DNA of 64,000 bases from Streptococcus mitis NCTC 12261 (GTDB lineage Bacteria; Bacillota; Bacilli; Lactobacillales; Streptococcaceae). Below are positions 8,630 through 18,738 of this stretch, in pieces. Numbering within the stretch: position 1 is the stretch's first letter; every line of letters starts with the position of its first letter. Position numbers and translations under genes: made by a program. The notes under the pieces are model-generated. The model ran no database searches and was not told the DNA's origin. It saw nothing but the letters and a program-made list of their open reading frames with translations. The stretch spans positions 301,501 through 365,500 of the forward strand of contig NZ_CP028414.1 of NCBI RefSeq assembly GCF_000148585.2, given 5' to 3'.

Positions 8630-9694
8630 ATGACAACATTATTTTCAAAAATCAAAGAAGTAACAGAACTTGCTGCGATCTCAGGTCATGAAGCGCCTGT
8701 CCGTGCTTATCTTCGTGAAAAGTTGACACCACACGTGGATGAAGTGGTGACAGATGGCTTGGGTGGTATTTTCGGGATTAAACATTCAGAAGCTGCGGAT
8801 GCACCGCGCGTCTTGGTCGCTTCTCACATGGATGAAGTTGGTTTTATGGTCAGCGAAATCAAGCCAGATGGTACTTTTCGTGTCGTAGAAATCGGTGGTT
8901 GGAATCCTATGGTGGTTAGCAGCCAACGTTTCAAACTCCTGACTCGTGACGGTCGTGAAATTCCTGTGATTTCGGGTTCTGTCCCTCCACATTTGACTCG
9001 CGGAAAGGGTGGACCAACTATGCCAGCTATTGCAGATATCGTCTTTGATGGCGGTTTTGCGGACAAGGCTGAGGCTGAAAGCTTTGGTATCCGTCCTGGC
9101 GACACCATCGTACCAGATAGTTCTGCAATCTTGACAGCCAATGAAAAAAATATCATCTCAAAAGCTTGGGACAACCGCTACGGTGTTCTTATGGTGAGTG
9201 AGCTAGCAGAAGCCCTTTCAGGTCAAAAACTCGGAAATGAACTCTATCTTGGCTCTAACGTCCAAGAAGAAGTTGGTCTTCGTGGTGCTCATACTTCCAC
9301 AACTAAGTTTGACCCAGAAGTTTTCCTAGCAGTTGACTGCTCACCTGCTGGTGATGTTTATGGCGGTCAAGGCAAGATTGGGGATGGAACCTTGATTCGT
9401 TTCTACGACCCAGGTCACTTGCTTCTCCCAGGAATGAAGGATTTCCTTTTGACAACGGCTGAAGAAGCTGGTATCAAGTACCAATACTACTGTGGTAAAG
9501 GCGGAACAGACGCTGGCGCAGCTCATCTGAAAAATGGTGGTGTCCCATCTACAACAATCGGTGTTTGCGCTCGTTATATCCATTCTCATCAAACCCTCTA
9601 CGCTATGGATGACTTCTTAGAAGCGCAAGCTTTCTTGCAAGCCTTGGTGAAAAAATTGGATCGTTCAACGGTTGATTTGATTAAAAATTATTAA
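8630..9694 (+). CDS. pepA: Glutamyl aminopeptidase, M42 family
   Basis: A 354-residue M42 metallopeptidase. Metal and catalytic residues are visible: His-Asp in VASHMDEVGFMV, Asp in SKAWDNRYG, Glu-Glu in QEEVGLRGAHTS, Asp in AVDCSPAGDVYGG, and the C-terminal His in RYIHSHQTLY. PepA removes N-terminal Glu/Asp from peptides in the cytoplasm and forms a tetrahedral dodecamer. GGAACTGAA before the ATG is a weak Shine-Dalgarno. Confidence 0.92.
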   Translation: MTTLFSKIKEVTELAAISGHEAPVRAYLREKLTPHVDEVVTDGLGGIFGIKHSEAADAPRVLVASHMDEVGFMVSEIKPDGTFRVVEIGGWNPMVVSSQRFKLLTRDGREIPVISGSVPPHLTRGKGGPTMPAIADIVFDGGFADKAEAESFGIRPGDTIVPDSSAILTANEKNIISKAWDNRYGVLMVSELAEALSGQKLGNELYLGSNVQEEVGLRGAHTSTTKFDPEVFLAVDCSPAGDVYGGQGKIGDGTLIRFYDPGHLLLPGMKDFLLTTAEEAGIKYQYYCGKGGTDAGAAHLKNGGVPSTTIGVCARYIHSHQTLYAMDDFLEAQAFLQALVKKLDRSTVDLIKNY

Positions 9695-9715
9695 ATCATA
9701 AGGGAGGTGGTAGGG

Positions 9716-10013
9716 ATGGTAGAACCAAACCTAGAAAGCCTTGTAAAAGATCTTTACAATCATGCTCGACATGATTTGAGTGAGGATTTAGTTGCTGCTC
9801 TCCTAGAGACTGCTAAAAAACTGCCTACTACAAATGAGCAATTGCTGGCAGTTCGTCTCTCAGGCCTGGTCAATCGTGAATTGCTCAAGAATCCCAGACA
9901 TCCGGCACCCTGAGTTGCTCAACTTGGCTCGCTTTATCAAAAGAGAAGAAGCTAAGTACAGAGGACCCGCAGCTTCTGCGCTTATGTACGGGGAGCTCTT
10001 TAAAATGCTTTGA
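9716..10013 (+). pseudogene. Frameshifted small protein, bacteriocin-immunity-like
   Basis: GGGAGG at 9702-9707 is spaced for the ATG at 9716 (MVEPNLESLVKDLYNHARHD). The frame stops early at 9911-9913. Reading one base out of phase past CCC runs gives PELLNLARFIKREEAKYRG and ends MYGELFKML at 10013. The full span is one base too long for a single frame. One extra C in the CCC run at about 9896 or about 9908 would explain it. The helical, charged product resembles small enterocin-A-type immunity proteins found beside pepA in streptococci (from memory). It could be a real pseudogene or a sequencing error. Confidence 0.7.
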
Positions 10014-10038
10014 TTCCATTGTGAATCAAAGCATTTTT
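10002..10038 (+). terminator. Terminator after pepA and the broken immunity-like gene
   Basis: AAAATGCTTTGATTC pairs with GAATCAAAGCATTTT across a 6-base loop, ending in TTTTT. The stem overlaps the restored stop codon. Confidence 0.85.
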
Positions 10039-10109
10039 CTATATGGTAGAAGAATAATTCTTGATTAGGAGAAGAAGAAGCCATCCTATTCAGGATAGCT
10101 TCTTGGTTC

Positions 10110-11741
10110 TTAGATTTGTTCAGCAATGACCTTTTCAGCTAGATTCATAGCATGGTCTGATACACGAGTGTAGTGGGAAACAATATCGATAAAGTTGACC
10201 CCAGCTTGCGTTGAACACTCGCCCTTGTTGAGGCGTTTGATGTGAGTCTTTCTGAGAACACGTTCCATATTGTTGATTTCTTTATGGCGTTCAATTAGAC
10301 TTTGAGCTTTTTCAATGTCGTTGTTTTCCACGCTATCAAGGGCATCCTTGATAAAGCCAGTGGTTTTTTGATAGATATCAGCTAGTTCTTGCAAAGCAGC
10401 TTCAGAGAACTCAACATTTTTACGTCGAAGATAGTCAGTCAGATTGATTAGGGCCTCAGCGTGATCCCCAATCCGTTCCAAATCACGGGATGAATCAAGG
10501 ATGTTGGTCAGCACTTCACTTTCTTTCTGGCTAAGGGCTTCACTTGAAAGAGTAATAAGGTAACGAGTCAATTTTTCATCAATGGTATTGATGGCTTCTT
10601 CCGTCTTGTGGCCTTTTTCAGCAACCTTTTCATTGAGGTCAATGATGTAGTTGTATGAAAGGTCAAAGGCTTTAGAAGCATAATTTCCCAAGTGAAGGAG
10701 TTCTTTTTTGGCATTTCCGAGAGCGATTGATGGAGCTTGTTTAATCAAATGCTCATCAAGATAAAGTGGCTCGTACTTGACAACTTCATCTTCACCAGGG
10801 ATGAGCTTGGTTACAAAGTAGGCCAAGGCTCCGATGAATGGAAATTGTACAATGGTGTTACTTACGTTAAAGGCACCGTGAGAGAAGGCGATGGTCATCT
10901 CAGGTGAGAGGTGAAGGAGTGCCTGGAAGTACTCAATCATAGATGTAAATGGACCTAATAAGATTAAGCAAAGAATGGTTCCTAAAACGTTAAAGGTAAC
11001 GTGGGTTGCAGCAACGCGTTTCGCAGAGACATTGGCTCCAGCTGCCGCGATGATAACTGTTAGGGTTGTCCCGATATTATCCCCGAAGAGAACTGGTAGC
11101 GAACCTTTAAGGTCAAGGAATCCACCTGCATAGAGACCTTGCAAAATCCCGATCGTCGCAGAAGAAGCTTGGATGAGGACGGTAATCACTGCACCGGCAA
11201 AAACTCCCAACACAGGATTTTGTCCCAAGGTTACCATGTATTCCTTGAATTGTGGTAAATCTTTAAGAGGGCTCATACCGGCACTGATGAGGTTGAGGGC
11301 GTAGAAGATTCCCCCCACACCAAACAGGATGCGCCCGATATTGTTTGCTGTTCTGTTTTTTGTAAAGAAGAGGAACATGGTCCCAAGGAAAATCAGGGGC
11401 AAAGCATACTCGCCAAGCTTGAAACCGATGATAAAGGAAGTAACGGTAGTTCCGATATTGGCTCCCATGATAATTCCGATAGCCTGTCTAAGAGTGAGAA
11501 GACTAGCGCTGACCAGCCCAACCGTGATAACTGTAACCCCTGTACTTGACTGAATCAGGGCAGTCACGACAATTCCGACTAGAACACCTAAAAAGGGATT
11601 GCTAGTGTACTTGTCAATGTAAAAACGAAGGCGATCTCCAGCAGCTTGTTGCAAACCGTCTCCCATGGTCTTGATGCTATATAAGAATAGTCCCAGACCA
11701 CCTAAAAAGTGAAATAAAATTTCCTGCCAATTAATGGACAT
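10110..11741 (-). CDS. nptA: Na+/phosphate cotransporter family protein with PhoU-like tail
   Basis: A 543-residue protein. Residues 1-310 carry two Na/Pi-cotransporter repeats, each with a QSS signature (VTALIQSSTGVT and ITVLIQASSATI), plus glycine-rich membrane helices. Residues 330-540 form helical PhoU-like repeats (LDSSRDLERIGDHAEALINL). The family imports phosphate with sodium; the tail probably gates or senses phosphate. It is transcribed alone. AGGAGGAAAA-type Shine-Dalgarno precedes the ATG. Confidence 0.88.
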   Translation of the reverse strand: MSINWQEILFHFLGGLGLFLYSIKTMGDGLQQAAGDRLRFYIDKYTSNPFLGVLVGIVVTALIQSSTGVTVITVGLVSASLLTLRQAIGIIMGANIGTTVTSFIIGFKLGEYALPLIFLGTMFLFFTKNRTANNIGRILFGVGGIFYALNLISAGMSPLKDLPQFKEYMVTLGQNPVLGVFAGAVITVLIQASSATIGILQGLYAGGFLDLKGSLPVLFGDNIGTTLTVIIAAAGANVSAKRVAATHVTFNVLGTILCLILLGPFTSMIEYFQALLHLSPEMTIAFSHGAFNVSNTIVQFPFIGALAYFVTKLIPGEDEVVKYEPLYLDEHLIKQAPSIALGNAKKELLHLGNYASKAFDLSYNYIIDLNEKVAEKGHKTEEAINTIDEKLTRYLITLSSEALSQKESEVLTNILDSSRDLERIGDHAEALINLTDYLRRKNVEFSEAALQELADIYQKTTGFIKDALDSVENNDIEKAQSLIERHKEINNMERVLRKTHIKRLNKGECSTQAGVNFIDIVSHYTRVSDHAMNLAEKVIAEQI

Positions 11742-11784
11742 TTCTTTTTCCTCCGAAAAATAATAACGGAATTTCTCCTATTCT

Positions 11785-11813
11785 ATTTTAAAGGATAAAA
11801 GTAAATCTAACAA
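11785..11813 (-). promoter_or_regulatory. Promoter of nptA
   Basis: Minus strand: TTGTTA (11808-11813), 17-base spacer, TAAAAT (11785-11790), about 45 bases before the start codon. Confidence 0.6.
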
Positions 11814-11914
11814 GTGTTAAGCTAAGATTTTAGAAAGAAAATTCGTTAGAATGGGCCTTAATTATATTAATTTTACCAATTTCTAACCTAGATATAGATA
11901 TTTCCTTTTATATA

Positions 11915-11942
11915 TTGACATTTAAAAGAAATATTTTAAAAT
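11915..11942 (+). promoter_or_regulatory. Promoter of the endo-beta-N-acetylglucosaminidase gene
   Basis: TTGACA (11915-11920), 16-base spacer, TAAAAT (11937-11942). The leader to the ATG is about 95 bases and holds a cre-like site. Confidence 0.75.
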
Positions 11943-11995
11943 GAGGGAGGAATTATCTTGGTCCCTGTGATTGGGATAAAAATTTTATAAAGAAA

Positions 11996-12009
11996 GTTAA
12001 GCGCTTTCT
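11996..12009. promoter_or_regulatory. Candidate CcpA cre site downstream of the promoter
   Basis: GTTAAGCGCTTTCT keeps the AAGCGCTTTC core of the ideal cre palindrome TGAAAGCGCTTTCA (10 of 14 bases by eye). It lies between the likely transcription start and the ATG, a position where CcpA would block elongation. Confidence 0.5.
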
Positions 12010-12044
12010 TTTGTGCAACAAAATCAATCTTTTAGGAGGAGAAA

Positions 12045-15000
12045 ATGAAGAATCTATTTTTTGAAAGACGTTGTCGTTACAGTATTCGTAAGTTATCAGT
12101 AGGAGCCTGCTCGCTGATGATTGGGGCTGTTTTATTTGCTGGTCCAGCCTTAGCAGAAGAAACTGCAGTTCCTGAAAATAACGGAGCCAATACAGAGCTT
12201 GTTTCAGGAGAGAGTGAGCATCCAACTAATGAAGCTGACAAGCAGCATGAAGGAGAACATGCTAGAGAAAATAAGCCAGAAAAGGCAGAAGGAGTAGCGA
12301 CAGCATCTGAAACTGCTTCGCCAGCAAGCAATGAAGCTGCAACTACTGAAACTGCAGAGGCAGTAAGCGTAGCTAAACCAGAGGAAAAACCAAGTGAGGT
12401 GGCTGCGGAAACACCATCTGCAGAAGCAAAACCTAAGTCTGACAAGGAAATAGAAGCAAAGCCTGAAGCAACTAGCCAAGGGGATGAGTCTAAGCCAGCA
12501 GCAGAAGCTAATAAGACTGAAAAAGAAGTCCAGCCAGATGTCCCTAAAAATACAGAAAAAACATTAAAACCAAAGGAAATCAAATTTAATTCTTGGGAAG
12601 AATTGTTAAAATGGGAACCAGGTGCTCGTGAAGATGATGCTATTAACCGCGGGTCTGTCGCCCTCGCTTCACGTCGGACAGGTCATTTGGTCAATGAAAA
12701 AGCTAGCAAGGAAGCAAAAGTTCAAGCCCTATCAAACACCAATTCTAAAGCAAAAGACCATGCTTCTGTTGGTGGAGAAGAGTTCAAGGCCTATGCTTTT
12801 GACTATTGGCAATATCTAGATTCAATGGTCTTCTGGGAAGGTCTCGTACCAACTCCTGACGTTATTGATGCAGGTCACCGTAACGGGGTTCCTGTATATG
12901 GTACACTCTTCTTCAACTGGTCTAATAGTATTGCTGATCAAGAAAAATTCGCTGAAGCTTTGAAGCAAGACCCAGATGGTAGCTTCCCAATTGCCCGTAA
13001 ATTGGTAGATATGGCCAAGTATTATGGCTATGATGGCTATTTCATCAACCAGGAAACAACTGGGGATTTGGTTGAACCTCTTGGAGAAAAGATGCGCCAG
13101 TTTATGCTCTATACCAAGGAGTATGCTGCTAAGGTAAACCATCCAATCAAGTATTCTTGGTACGATGCTATGACCTATAACTATGGACGTTACCACCAAG
13201 ATGGTTTGGGAGAATACAACTACCAATTCATGCAACCTGAAGGAGATAAGGTTCCAGCAGACAACTTCTTTGCTAACTTTAACTGGGATAAGGCTAAGAA
13301 TGATTACACTATTGCAACTGCCAACTGGATTGGTCGTAATCCTTATGATGTATTTGCAGGTTTGGAATTGCAACAGGGTGGTTCCTACAAGACCAAGGTC
13401 AAATGGAATGACATTTTAGATGAAAATGGGAAATTGCGTCTGTCTCTTGGTTTGTTTGCCCCAGATACCATTACAAGTTTAGGAAAAACTGGTGAAGATT
13501 ATCATAAAAATGAAGATATCTTCTTTACAGGTTACCAAGGTGACCCTACTGGTCAAAAACCAGGTGACAAAGATTGGTATGGTATTGCTAACCTAGTTGC
13601 AGACCGCACGCCAGCAGTAGGTCATACCTTTACTACTTCCTTTAATACAGGTCATGGTAGAAAATGGTTCGTAGACGGTAAGGTTTCTAAGGATTCTGAG
13701 TGGAATTACCGTTCAGTTTCAGGTGTTCTTCCAACATGGCGCTGGTGGCAAAAATCAACTGGTGATAAGTTGAAAGCAAGCTATGATTTTGAAGATGCTT
13801 ATAATGGTGGAACTTCTCTCAAATTTGCAGGGGATCTTTCAGGTGCGACCAAGCAAGATGTGAATTTGTACTCTACTCGCTTGAAGGTGACAGATACAAC
13901 TAAATTGCATGTTGCCCACAAAGGAGGCAAAGGGACCAAGGTTTATGTAGAATTTGCAACCAAGAAAGATTATACCTACGGTGATGAAGCTGCCCGTAAA
14001 GAATTGACAGTTTCAGATAACTGGACTACCGATGATTTTGATTTGAGTGCCTTAGCAGGTAAAACAATTTACGGTATTAAACTCTATTTTGAAAATGACA
14101 AAGACTTAAAAGGTTATCAATTTAACCTGGGGCAATTGACCATCAGCAATAATCAAGATGCTCCTCAGGCACCAACCACAGTTGCTGTAGCCAAACAAGT
14201 CCTTAAAAATGCCCAAGAAGCGGAAGCAGTTGTGCAATTTAAAGGCAACAAGGATGCAGATTTCTATGAAGTTTACGAAAAAGATGGAGACAGCTGGAAA
14301 TTACTAACTGGCTCATCTTCTACAACTATTTATCTACCAAAAGTTAGCCGCTCAGCAAGTGCTCAAGGTACAACTCAAGAACTGAAGGTTGTAGCAGTCG
14401 GTAAAAATGGAGTTCGTTCAGAAGCTGCAACTACAACCTTTGATTGGGGCATGACTGTAAAAGATACCAGCCTACCAAAACCACTAGCTGAAAATATCGT
14501 TCCAGGTGCAACAGTTATTGATAGTACTTTCCCTAAGACTGAAGGTGGAGAAGGTATTGAAGGTATGTTGAATGGTACCATTACCAGTCTTTCAGACAAG
14601 TGGTCTTCTGGACAGTTAAGCGGTAGTGTGGATATTCGTTTGACCCAGCCACGTACAGTTGTTAGATGGGTGATGGACCATGCTGGAGCTGGTGGAGAAT
14701 CTGTAAACGATGGTTTGATGAACACCAAAGACTTTGACCTCTATTATAAAGATGCGGATGGTCAATGGAAGTTGGCTAAGGAAGTTCGTGGCAATAAAGC
14801 CCATGTTACAGATATTACCCTTGACAAACCTATCACAGCTCAAGATTGGCGCTTGAATGTTGTCACTTCTGACAATGGAACTCCATGGAAGGCTATTCGT
14901 ATCTATAACTGGAAAATGTATGAAAAGCTTGATACTGAGAGTGTCAATATTCCGATGGCCAAGGCTGCAGCCCGTTCTCTAGGCAATAACAAGGTACAAG

Positions 15001-17318
15001 TTGGCTTTGCGGATGTACCAGCTGGAGCAACCATTACCGTTTATGATAATCCAAATTCTCAAACTCCGCTTGCAACCTTGAAGAGCGAAGTTGGAGGAGA
15101 CCTAGCAAGTGCACCATTGGATTTGACAAATCAATCTGGTCTTCTTTACTATCGTACCCAGTTGCCAGGCAAGGAAATTAGTAATATCCTAGCAGTTTCC
15201 GTTCCAAAAGATGACAGAAGAATCAAGTCAGTCAGCCTAGAAACAGGACCTAAGAAAACAAGCTACGCCGAAGGGGAGGATTTGGACCTTAGAGGTGGTG
15301 TTCTTCGAGTTCAGTATGAAGGTGGAGCTGAGGACGAACTTATTCGCCTAACTCACGCGGGTGTATCAGTATCAGGTTTTGATACGCATCATAAGGGAGA
15401 ACAAAATCTTACTTTACAATATTTGGGACAACCGGTACATGCTAATTTATCAGTGACTGTTACTAGTCAAGATGAAGCAAGTCCGAAAACTATTTTGGGA
15501 ATTGAAGTAAGTCAGGAACCGAAAAAAGATTACCTAGTTGGTGATAGCTTAGACTTGTCTGAAGGACGCTTTGCAGTGGCTTATAGCAATGACACCATGG
15601 AAGAACATTCCTTTACTGATGAGGGAGTTGAAATTTCTGGTTACGATGCTCAAAAGACCGGTCGTCAAACCTTGACTCTTCGTTACCAAGGTCATAAAGT
15701 CAACTTTGATGTTTTGGTATCTCCAAAAGCAGCATTGAACGATGAGTACCTTAAACAAAAATTAGCAGAAGTTGAAGCGGCTAAGAACAAGGTGGTCTAT
15801 AACTTTGCTTCACCAGAAGTAAAAGAAGCCTTCTTGAAAGCAATTGAAGCGGCTGAACAAGTGTTGAAAGACCATGAAACTAGCACCCAAGATCAGGTGA
15901 ATGATCGTCTCAATAAATTGACAGAAGCTCATAAAGCTCTGAATGGTCAAGAGAAATTTACGGAAGAAAAGACAGAACTTGATCGCTTAACAGGTGAGGC
16001 TCAAGAACTCTTGGCTGCCAAACCAAACCATCCTTCAGGTTCTGCCCTAGCTCCGCTTCTTGAGAAAAATAAGGCCTTGGTTGAAAAAGTAGATTTGAGT
16101 CCAGAAGAGCTTGCAACAGCGAAACAGAGTCTAAAAGATCTGGTTGCTTTATTGAAAGAAGACAAACCAGCAGTCTTTTCTGATAGTAAAACAGGTGTGG
16201 AAGTACACTTCTCAAATAAAGAAAAGACTGTCATCAAGGGCTTGAAAGTAGAACGTGTCCAAGCAAGTGCTGAAGAGAAGAAATACTTTGCAGGAGAAGA
16301 TGCCCATGTCTTTGAAATAGAAGGTTTGGATGAAAAAGGTCAAGATGTTGATCTCTCTTACGCTTCTATTGTGAAAATTCCAATTGAAAAAGATAAGAAA
16401 GTGAAGAAAGTATTCTTCTTGCCTGAAGGCAAAGAAGCAGTAGAATTGGCTTTTGAACAAACGGATAGTCATGTCATCTTTACAGCACCACACTTCACGC
16501 ATTATGCCTTTGTTTATGAGTCTGCTGAAAAACCACAACCTGCTAAACCAGTAGAAAAAGTTATTTCAAGCAAGGAACCAGCTGAAGGTGTCAAGAATTT
16601 GGTTGTGGATACTCCGAAATTAGAAGTTGAAGAGACAAGTATTGCCTTCGAACACCAAGAACGTCCCAATCCAAATCTTACAGTCGGTCAACGTCAACTT
16701 GTCCAAGCAGGAGTTGAGGGGCAAATTCGTCGTTTGATTGAAGTAGATAGTCAAGGCAATCGTACGCTTCGAGCTACAGAAGTTTTGAAAGAAGCAAGTC
16801 CTGAAATCGTAGAAGTAGGTACTGGTCTCATTCCTGCCAATCCAGCACCACAAAACACAGACCTTCCAAAACCTACTAATCAACTGGCTTCTGATCAACA
16901 AAAGGCTCCTAAATTGGAAGTTCAAGAGGAAAAGGTTGCCTTTGACCGTCAAGAGCATGAAAATGCTGATATGCTAGTTGGGGAACAACGAGTCATCATA
17001 CAGGGACGAGATGGTCTATTAAGACATGTCTTTGAAGTTGATGAAAACGGTCAGCGTCGTCTTCGTTCAACAGAAGTTATCCAAGAAGCGATTCCAGAAA
17101 TTGTTGAAATTGGAACAAAAGTAAAAACAGAGCCAGCAGTAGCGCCTACACAAGAAAAACCAGCCCAAAATACAGCAGTTAAATCAGAAGAAGCAAGCAA
17201 ACAATTGCCAAATACAGGAACAGTTGATGCTAATGAAGCCCTAATAGCAGGCTTGGCCAGCCTTGGTCTTGCTAGTTTAGCCTTGACCTTGAAACAGAAA
17301 AAAGAAGATGAAGATTAA
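12045..17318 (+). CDS. endoD: Cell-wall-anchored endo-beta-N-acetylglucosaminidase, GH85 (EndoD type)
   Basis: A 1757-residue surface enzyme that cuts the chitobiose core of N-glycans. In order: a YSIRK-type signal peptide (YSIRKLSVGACSLMIGA, residues 10-26); an Ala/Glu/Lys-rich spacer to about 180; the GH85 barrel with catalytic pair Asn335 and Glu337 in YFINQE; a discoidin-like domain about 810-960; two Ig-like (Big_3-type) repeats about 1066-1226; a FIVAR-like helical stretch about 1230-1300; two G5 domains about 1525-1592 and 1623-1691; and sortase signal LPNTG at 1721-1725 with a hydrophobic helix and charged tail. It probably helps strip host glycoproteins for nutrition. Pneumococcal EndoD is slightly shorter in my memory. 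It has its own promoter with a cre-like site. Confidence 0.95.
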   Translation: MKNLFFERRCRYSIRKLSVGACSLMIGAVLFAGPALAEETAVPENNGANTELVSGESEHPTNEADKQHEGEHARENKPEKAEGVATASETASPASNEAATTETAEAVSVAKPEEKPSEVAAETPSAEAKPKSDKEIEAKPEATSQGDESKPAAEANKTEKEVQPDVPKNTEKTLKPKEIKFNSWEELLKWEPGAREDDAINRGSVALASRRTGHLVNEKASKEAKVQALSNTNSKAKDHASVGGEEFKAYAFDYWQYLDSMVFWEGLVPTPDVIDAGHRNGVPVYGTLFFNWSNSIADQEKFAEALKQDPDGSFPIARKLVDMAKYYGYDGYFINQETTGDLVEPLGEKMRQFMLYTKEYAAKVNHPIKYSWYDAMTYNYGRYHQDGLGEYNYQFMQPEGDKVPADNFFANFNWDKAKNDYTIATANWIGRNPYDVFAGLELQQGGSYKTKVKWNDILDENGKLRLSLGLFAPDTITSLGKTGEDYHKNEDIFFTGYQGDPTGQKPGDKDWYGIANLVADRTPAVGHTFTTSFNTGHGRKWFVDGKVSKDSEWNYRSVSGVLPTWRWWQKSTGDKLKASYDFEDAYNGGTSLKFAGDLSGATKQDVNLYSTRLKVTDTTKLHVAHKGGKGTKVYVEFATKKDYTYGDEAARKELTVSDNWTTDDFDLSALAGKTIYGIKLYFENDKDLKGYQFNLGQLTISNNQDAPQAPTTVAVAKQVLKNAQEAEAVVQFKGNKDADFYEVYEKDGDSWKLLTGSSSTTIYLPKVSRSASAQGTTQELKVVAVGKNGVRSEAATTTFDWGMTVKDTSLPKPLAENIVPGATVIDSTFPKTEGGEGIEGMLNGTITSLSDKWSSGQLSGSVDIRLTQPRTVVRWVMDHAGAGGESVNDGLMNTKDFDLYYKDADGQWKLAKEVRGNKAHVTDITLDKPITAQDWRLNVVTSDNGTPWKAIRIYNWKMYEKLDTESVNIPMAKAAARSLGNNKVQVGFADVPAGATITVYDNPNSQTPLATLKSEVGGDLASAPLDLTNQSGLLYYRTQLPGKEISNILAVSVPKDDRRIKSVSLETGPKKTSYAEGEDLDLRGGVLRVQYEGGAEDELIRLTHAGVSVSGFDTHHKGEQNLTLQYLGQPVHANLSVTVTSQDEASPKTILGIEVSQEPKKDYLVGDSLDLSEGRFAVAYSNDTMEEHSFTDEGVEISGYDAQKTGRQTLTLRYQGHKVNFDVLVSPKAALNDEYLKQKLAEVEAAKNKVVYNFASPEVKEAFLKAIEAAEQVLKDHETSTQDQVNDRLNKLTEAHKALNGQEKFTEEKTELDRLTGEAQELLAAKPNHPSGSALAPLLEKNKALVEKVDLSPEELATAKQSLKDLVALLKEDKPAVFSDSKTGVEVHFSNKEKTVIKGLKVERVQASAEEKKYFAGEDAHVFEIEGLDEKGQDVDLSYASIVKIPIEKDKKVKKVFFLPEGKEAVELAFEQTDSHVIFTAPHFTHYAFVYESAEKPQPAKPVEKVISSKEPAEGVKNLVVDTPKLEVEETSIAFEHQERPNPNLTVGQRQLVQAGVEGQIRRLIEVDSQGNRTLRATEVLKEASPEIVEVGTGLIPANPAPQNTDLPKPTNQLASDQQKAPKLEVQEEKVAFDRQEHENADMLVGEQRVIIQGRDGLLRHVFEVDENGQRRLRSTEVIQEAIPEIVEIGTKVKTEPAVAPTQEKPAQNTAVKSEEASKQLPNTGTVDANEALIAGLASLGLASLALTLKQKKEDED

Positions 17319-17360
17319 ATATCGAAAAATCTTGTGAAATCTTTCCTTATATTTCCAAAG

Positions 17361-17371
17361 TGTGATATAAT
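17361..17371 (+). promoter_or_regulatory. Extended -10 promoter of pgk
   Basis: TGTGATATAAT: consensus -10 TATAAT at 17366-17371 with an upstream TG. The -35 is poor, and the pgk ATG is 36 bases on. Highly expressed glycolytic genes in streptococci often use such promoters. Confidence 0.6.
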
Positions 17372-17407
17372 AGTTTCGAATAAAATAAATAAAGGGGTTT
17401 TTGTAAC

Positions 17408-18604
17408 ATGGCAAAACTTACTGTTAAAGACGTTGACTTGAAAGGTAAAAAAGTCCTCGTTCGTGTTGATTTCAACGTACCATTGAAAGATGGCGTAATC
17501 ACTAACGACAACCGTATCACAGCAGCTCTTCCAACTATTAAGTACATCATCGAACAAGGTGGACGTGCAATTCTTTTCTCTCACCTTGGACGTGTAAAAG
17601 AAGAAGCTGATAAAGCTGGTAAATCACTTGCTCCTGTAGCAGCAGACTTGGCAGCAAAACTTGGCCAAGACGTTGTTTTCCCAGGTGTAACTCGTGGTGC
17701 TGAATTGGAAGCAGCTATCAACGCTCTTGAAGATGGACAAGTTCTCTTGGTTGAAAACACTCGTTACGAAGATGTTGACGGCAAGAAAGAATCTAAAAAC
17801 GATCCTGAACTTGGTAAATACTGGGCATCACTTGGAGATGGTATCTTCGTAAACGATGCATTCGGTACAGCTCACCGTGCACACGCATCTAACGTTGGTA
17901 TCTCAGCAAACGTTGAAAAAGCAGTTGCTGGTTTCCTTCTTGAAAACGAAATTGCCTACATCCAAGAAGCAGTTGAAGCTCCAGAACGTCCATTCGTAGC
18001 TATCCTTGGTGGTTCAAAAGTTTCAGACAAGATCGGTGTTATCGAAAACTTGCTTGAAAAAGCTGATAAAGTTCTTATCGGTGGTGGTATGACTTACACA
18101 TTCTACAAAGCACAAGGTATCGAAATCGGTAACTCACTTGTAGAAGAAGACAAAGTGGATGTTGCGAAAGCTCTTCTTGAAAAAGCAAACGGTAAATTGA
18201 TCTTGCCAGTTGACTCAAAAGAAGCTAACGCATTTGCTGGTTACACTGAAGTGAAAGACACTGAAGGTGAAGCAGTGGATCCAGGCTTCCTTGGTCTTGA
18301 CATCGGTCCAAAATCTATCGCTAAATTTGATGAAGCTTTGACTGGTGCGAAAACAGTTGTATGGAACGGACCTATGGGTGTATTTGAAAACCCAGACTTC
18401 CAAGCTGGAACAATCGGTGTGATGGACGCTATCGTGAAACAACTAGGCGTTAAATCAATCATCGGTGGTGGTGACTCAGCTGCCGCAGCGATCAACCTTG
18501 GACGTGCAGACAAATTCTCATGGATTAGTACGGGCGGAGGTGCTTCAATGGAACTTCTCGAAGGTAAAGTATTGCCAGGTTTGGCTGCACTTACAGAAAA
18601 ATAA
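17408..18604 (+). CDS. pgk: Phosphoglycerate kinase
   Basis: A 398-residue PGK. The N-terminal substrate-binding motif is [14 protein letters not shown]. Other motifs are [11 protein letters not shown] and the C-terminal nucleotide motif [14 protein letters not shown] (about 351-364). It makes ATP from 1,3-bisphosphoglycerate in glycolysis. Codon use is strongly biased (GAA, AAA, CTT, GGT), as expected for a very abundant protein. It is monocistronic: extended -10 upstream, terminator downstream. Confidence 0.98.
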   Translation: MAKLTVKDVDLKGKKVLVRVDFNVPLKDGVITNDNRITAALPTIKYIIEQGGRAILFSHLGRVKEEADKAGKSLAPVAADLAAKLGQDVVFPGVTRGAELEAAINALEDGQVLLVENTRYEDVDGKKESKNDPELGKYWASLGDGIFVNDAFGTAHRAHASNVGISANVEKAVAGFLLENEIAYIQEAVEAPERPFVAILGGSKVSDKIGVIENLLEKADKVLIGGGMTYTFYKAQGIEIGNSLVEEDKVDVAKALLEKANGKLILPVDSKEANAFAGYTEVKDTEGEAVDPGFLGLDIGPKSIAKFDEALTGAKTVVWNGPMGVFENPDFQAGTIGVMDAIVKQLGVKSIIGGGDSAAAAINLGRADKFSWISTGGGASMELLEGKVLPGLAALTEK

Positions 18605-18620
18605 GATTTTATAAACAATC

Positions 18621-18656
18621 AAAGAAGAGAGGAATGAAAGTTCCTCTTTTCTTTTG
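18621..18656 (+). terminator. Terminator of pgk
   Basis: AAGAGAGGAA and TTCCTCTTTT form a stem around TGAAAG, followed by CTTTT. Confidence 0.85.
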
Positions 18657-18738
18657 CTTAAAATAAAAACGCTTCCTCTCAACTATTACTCATAAAAATC
18701 ACCGATTTATGATAAAATGGAAATAGAAAGTTGAGATT

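Noticed and set aside
12077..12583. Long antisense frame (168 aa) opposite the start of the glycosidase gene
   Set aside because: It is a Ser/Ala-rich mirror of the repetitive Glu/Ala/Lys spacer, with no ribosome site.
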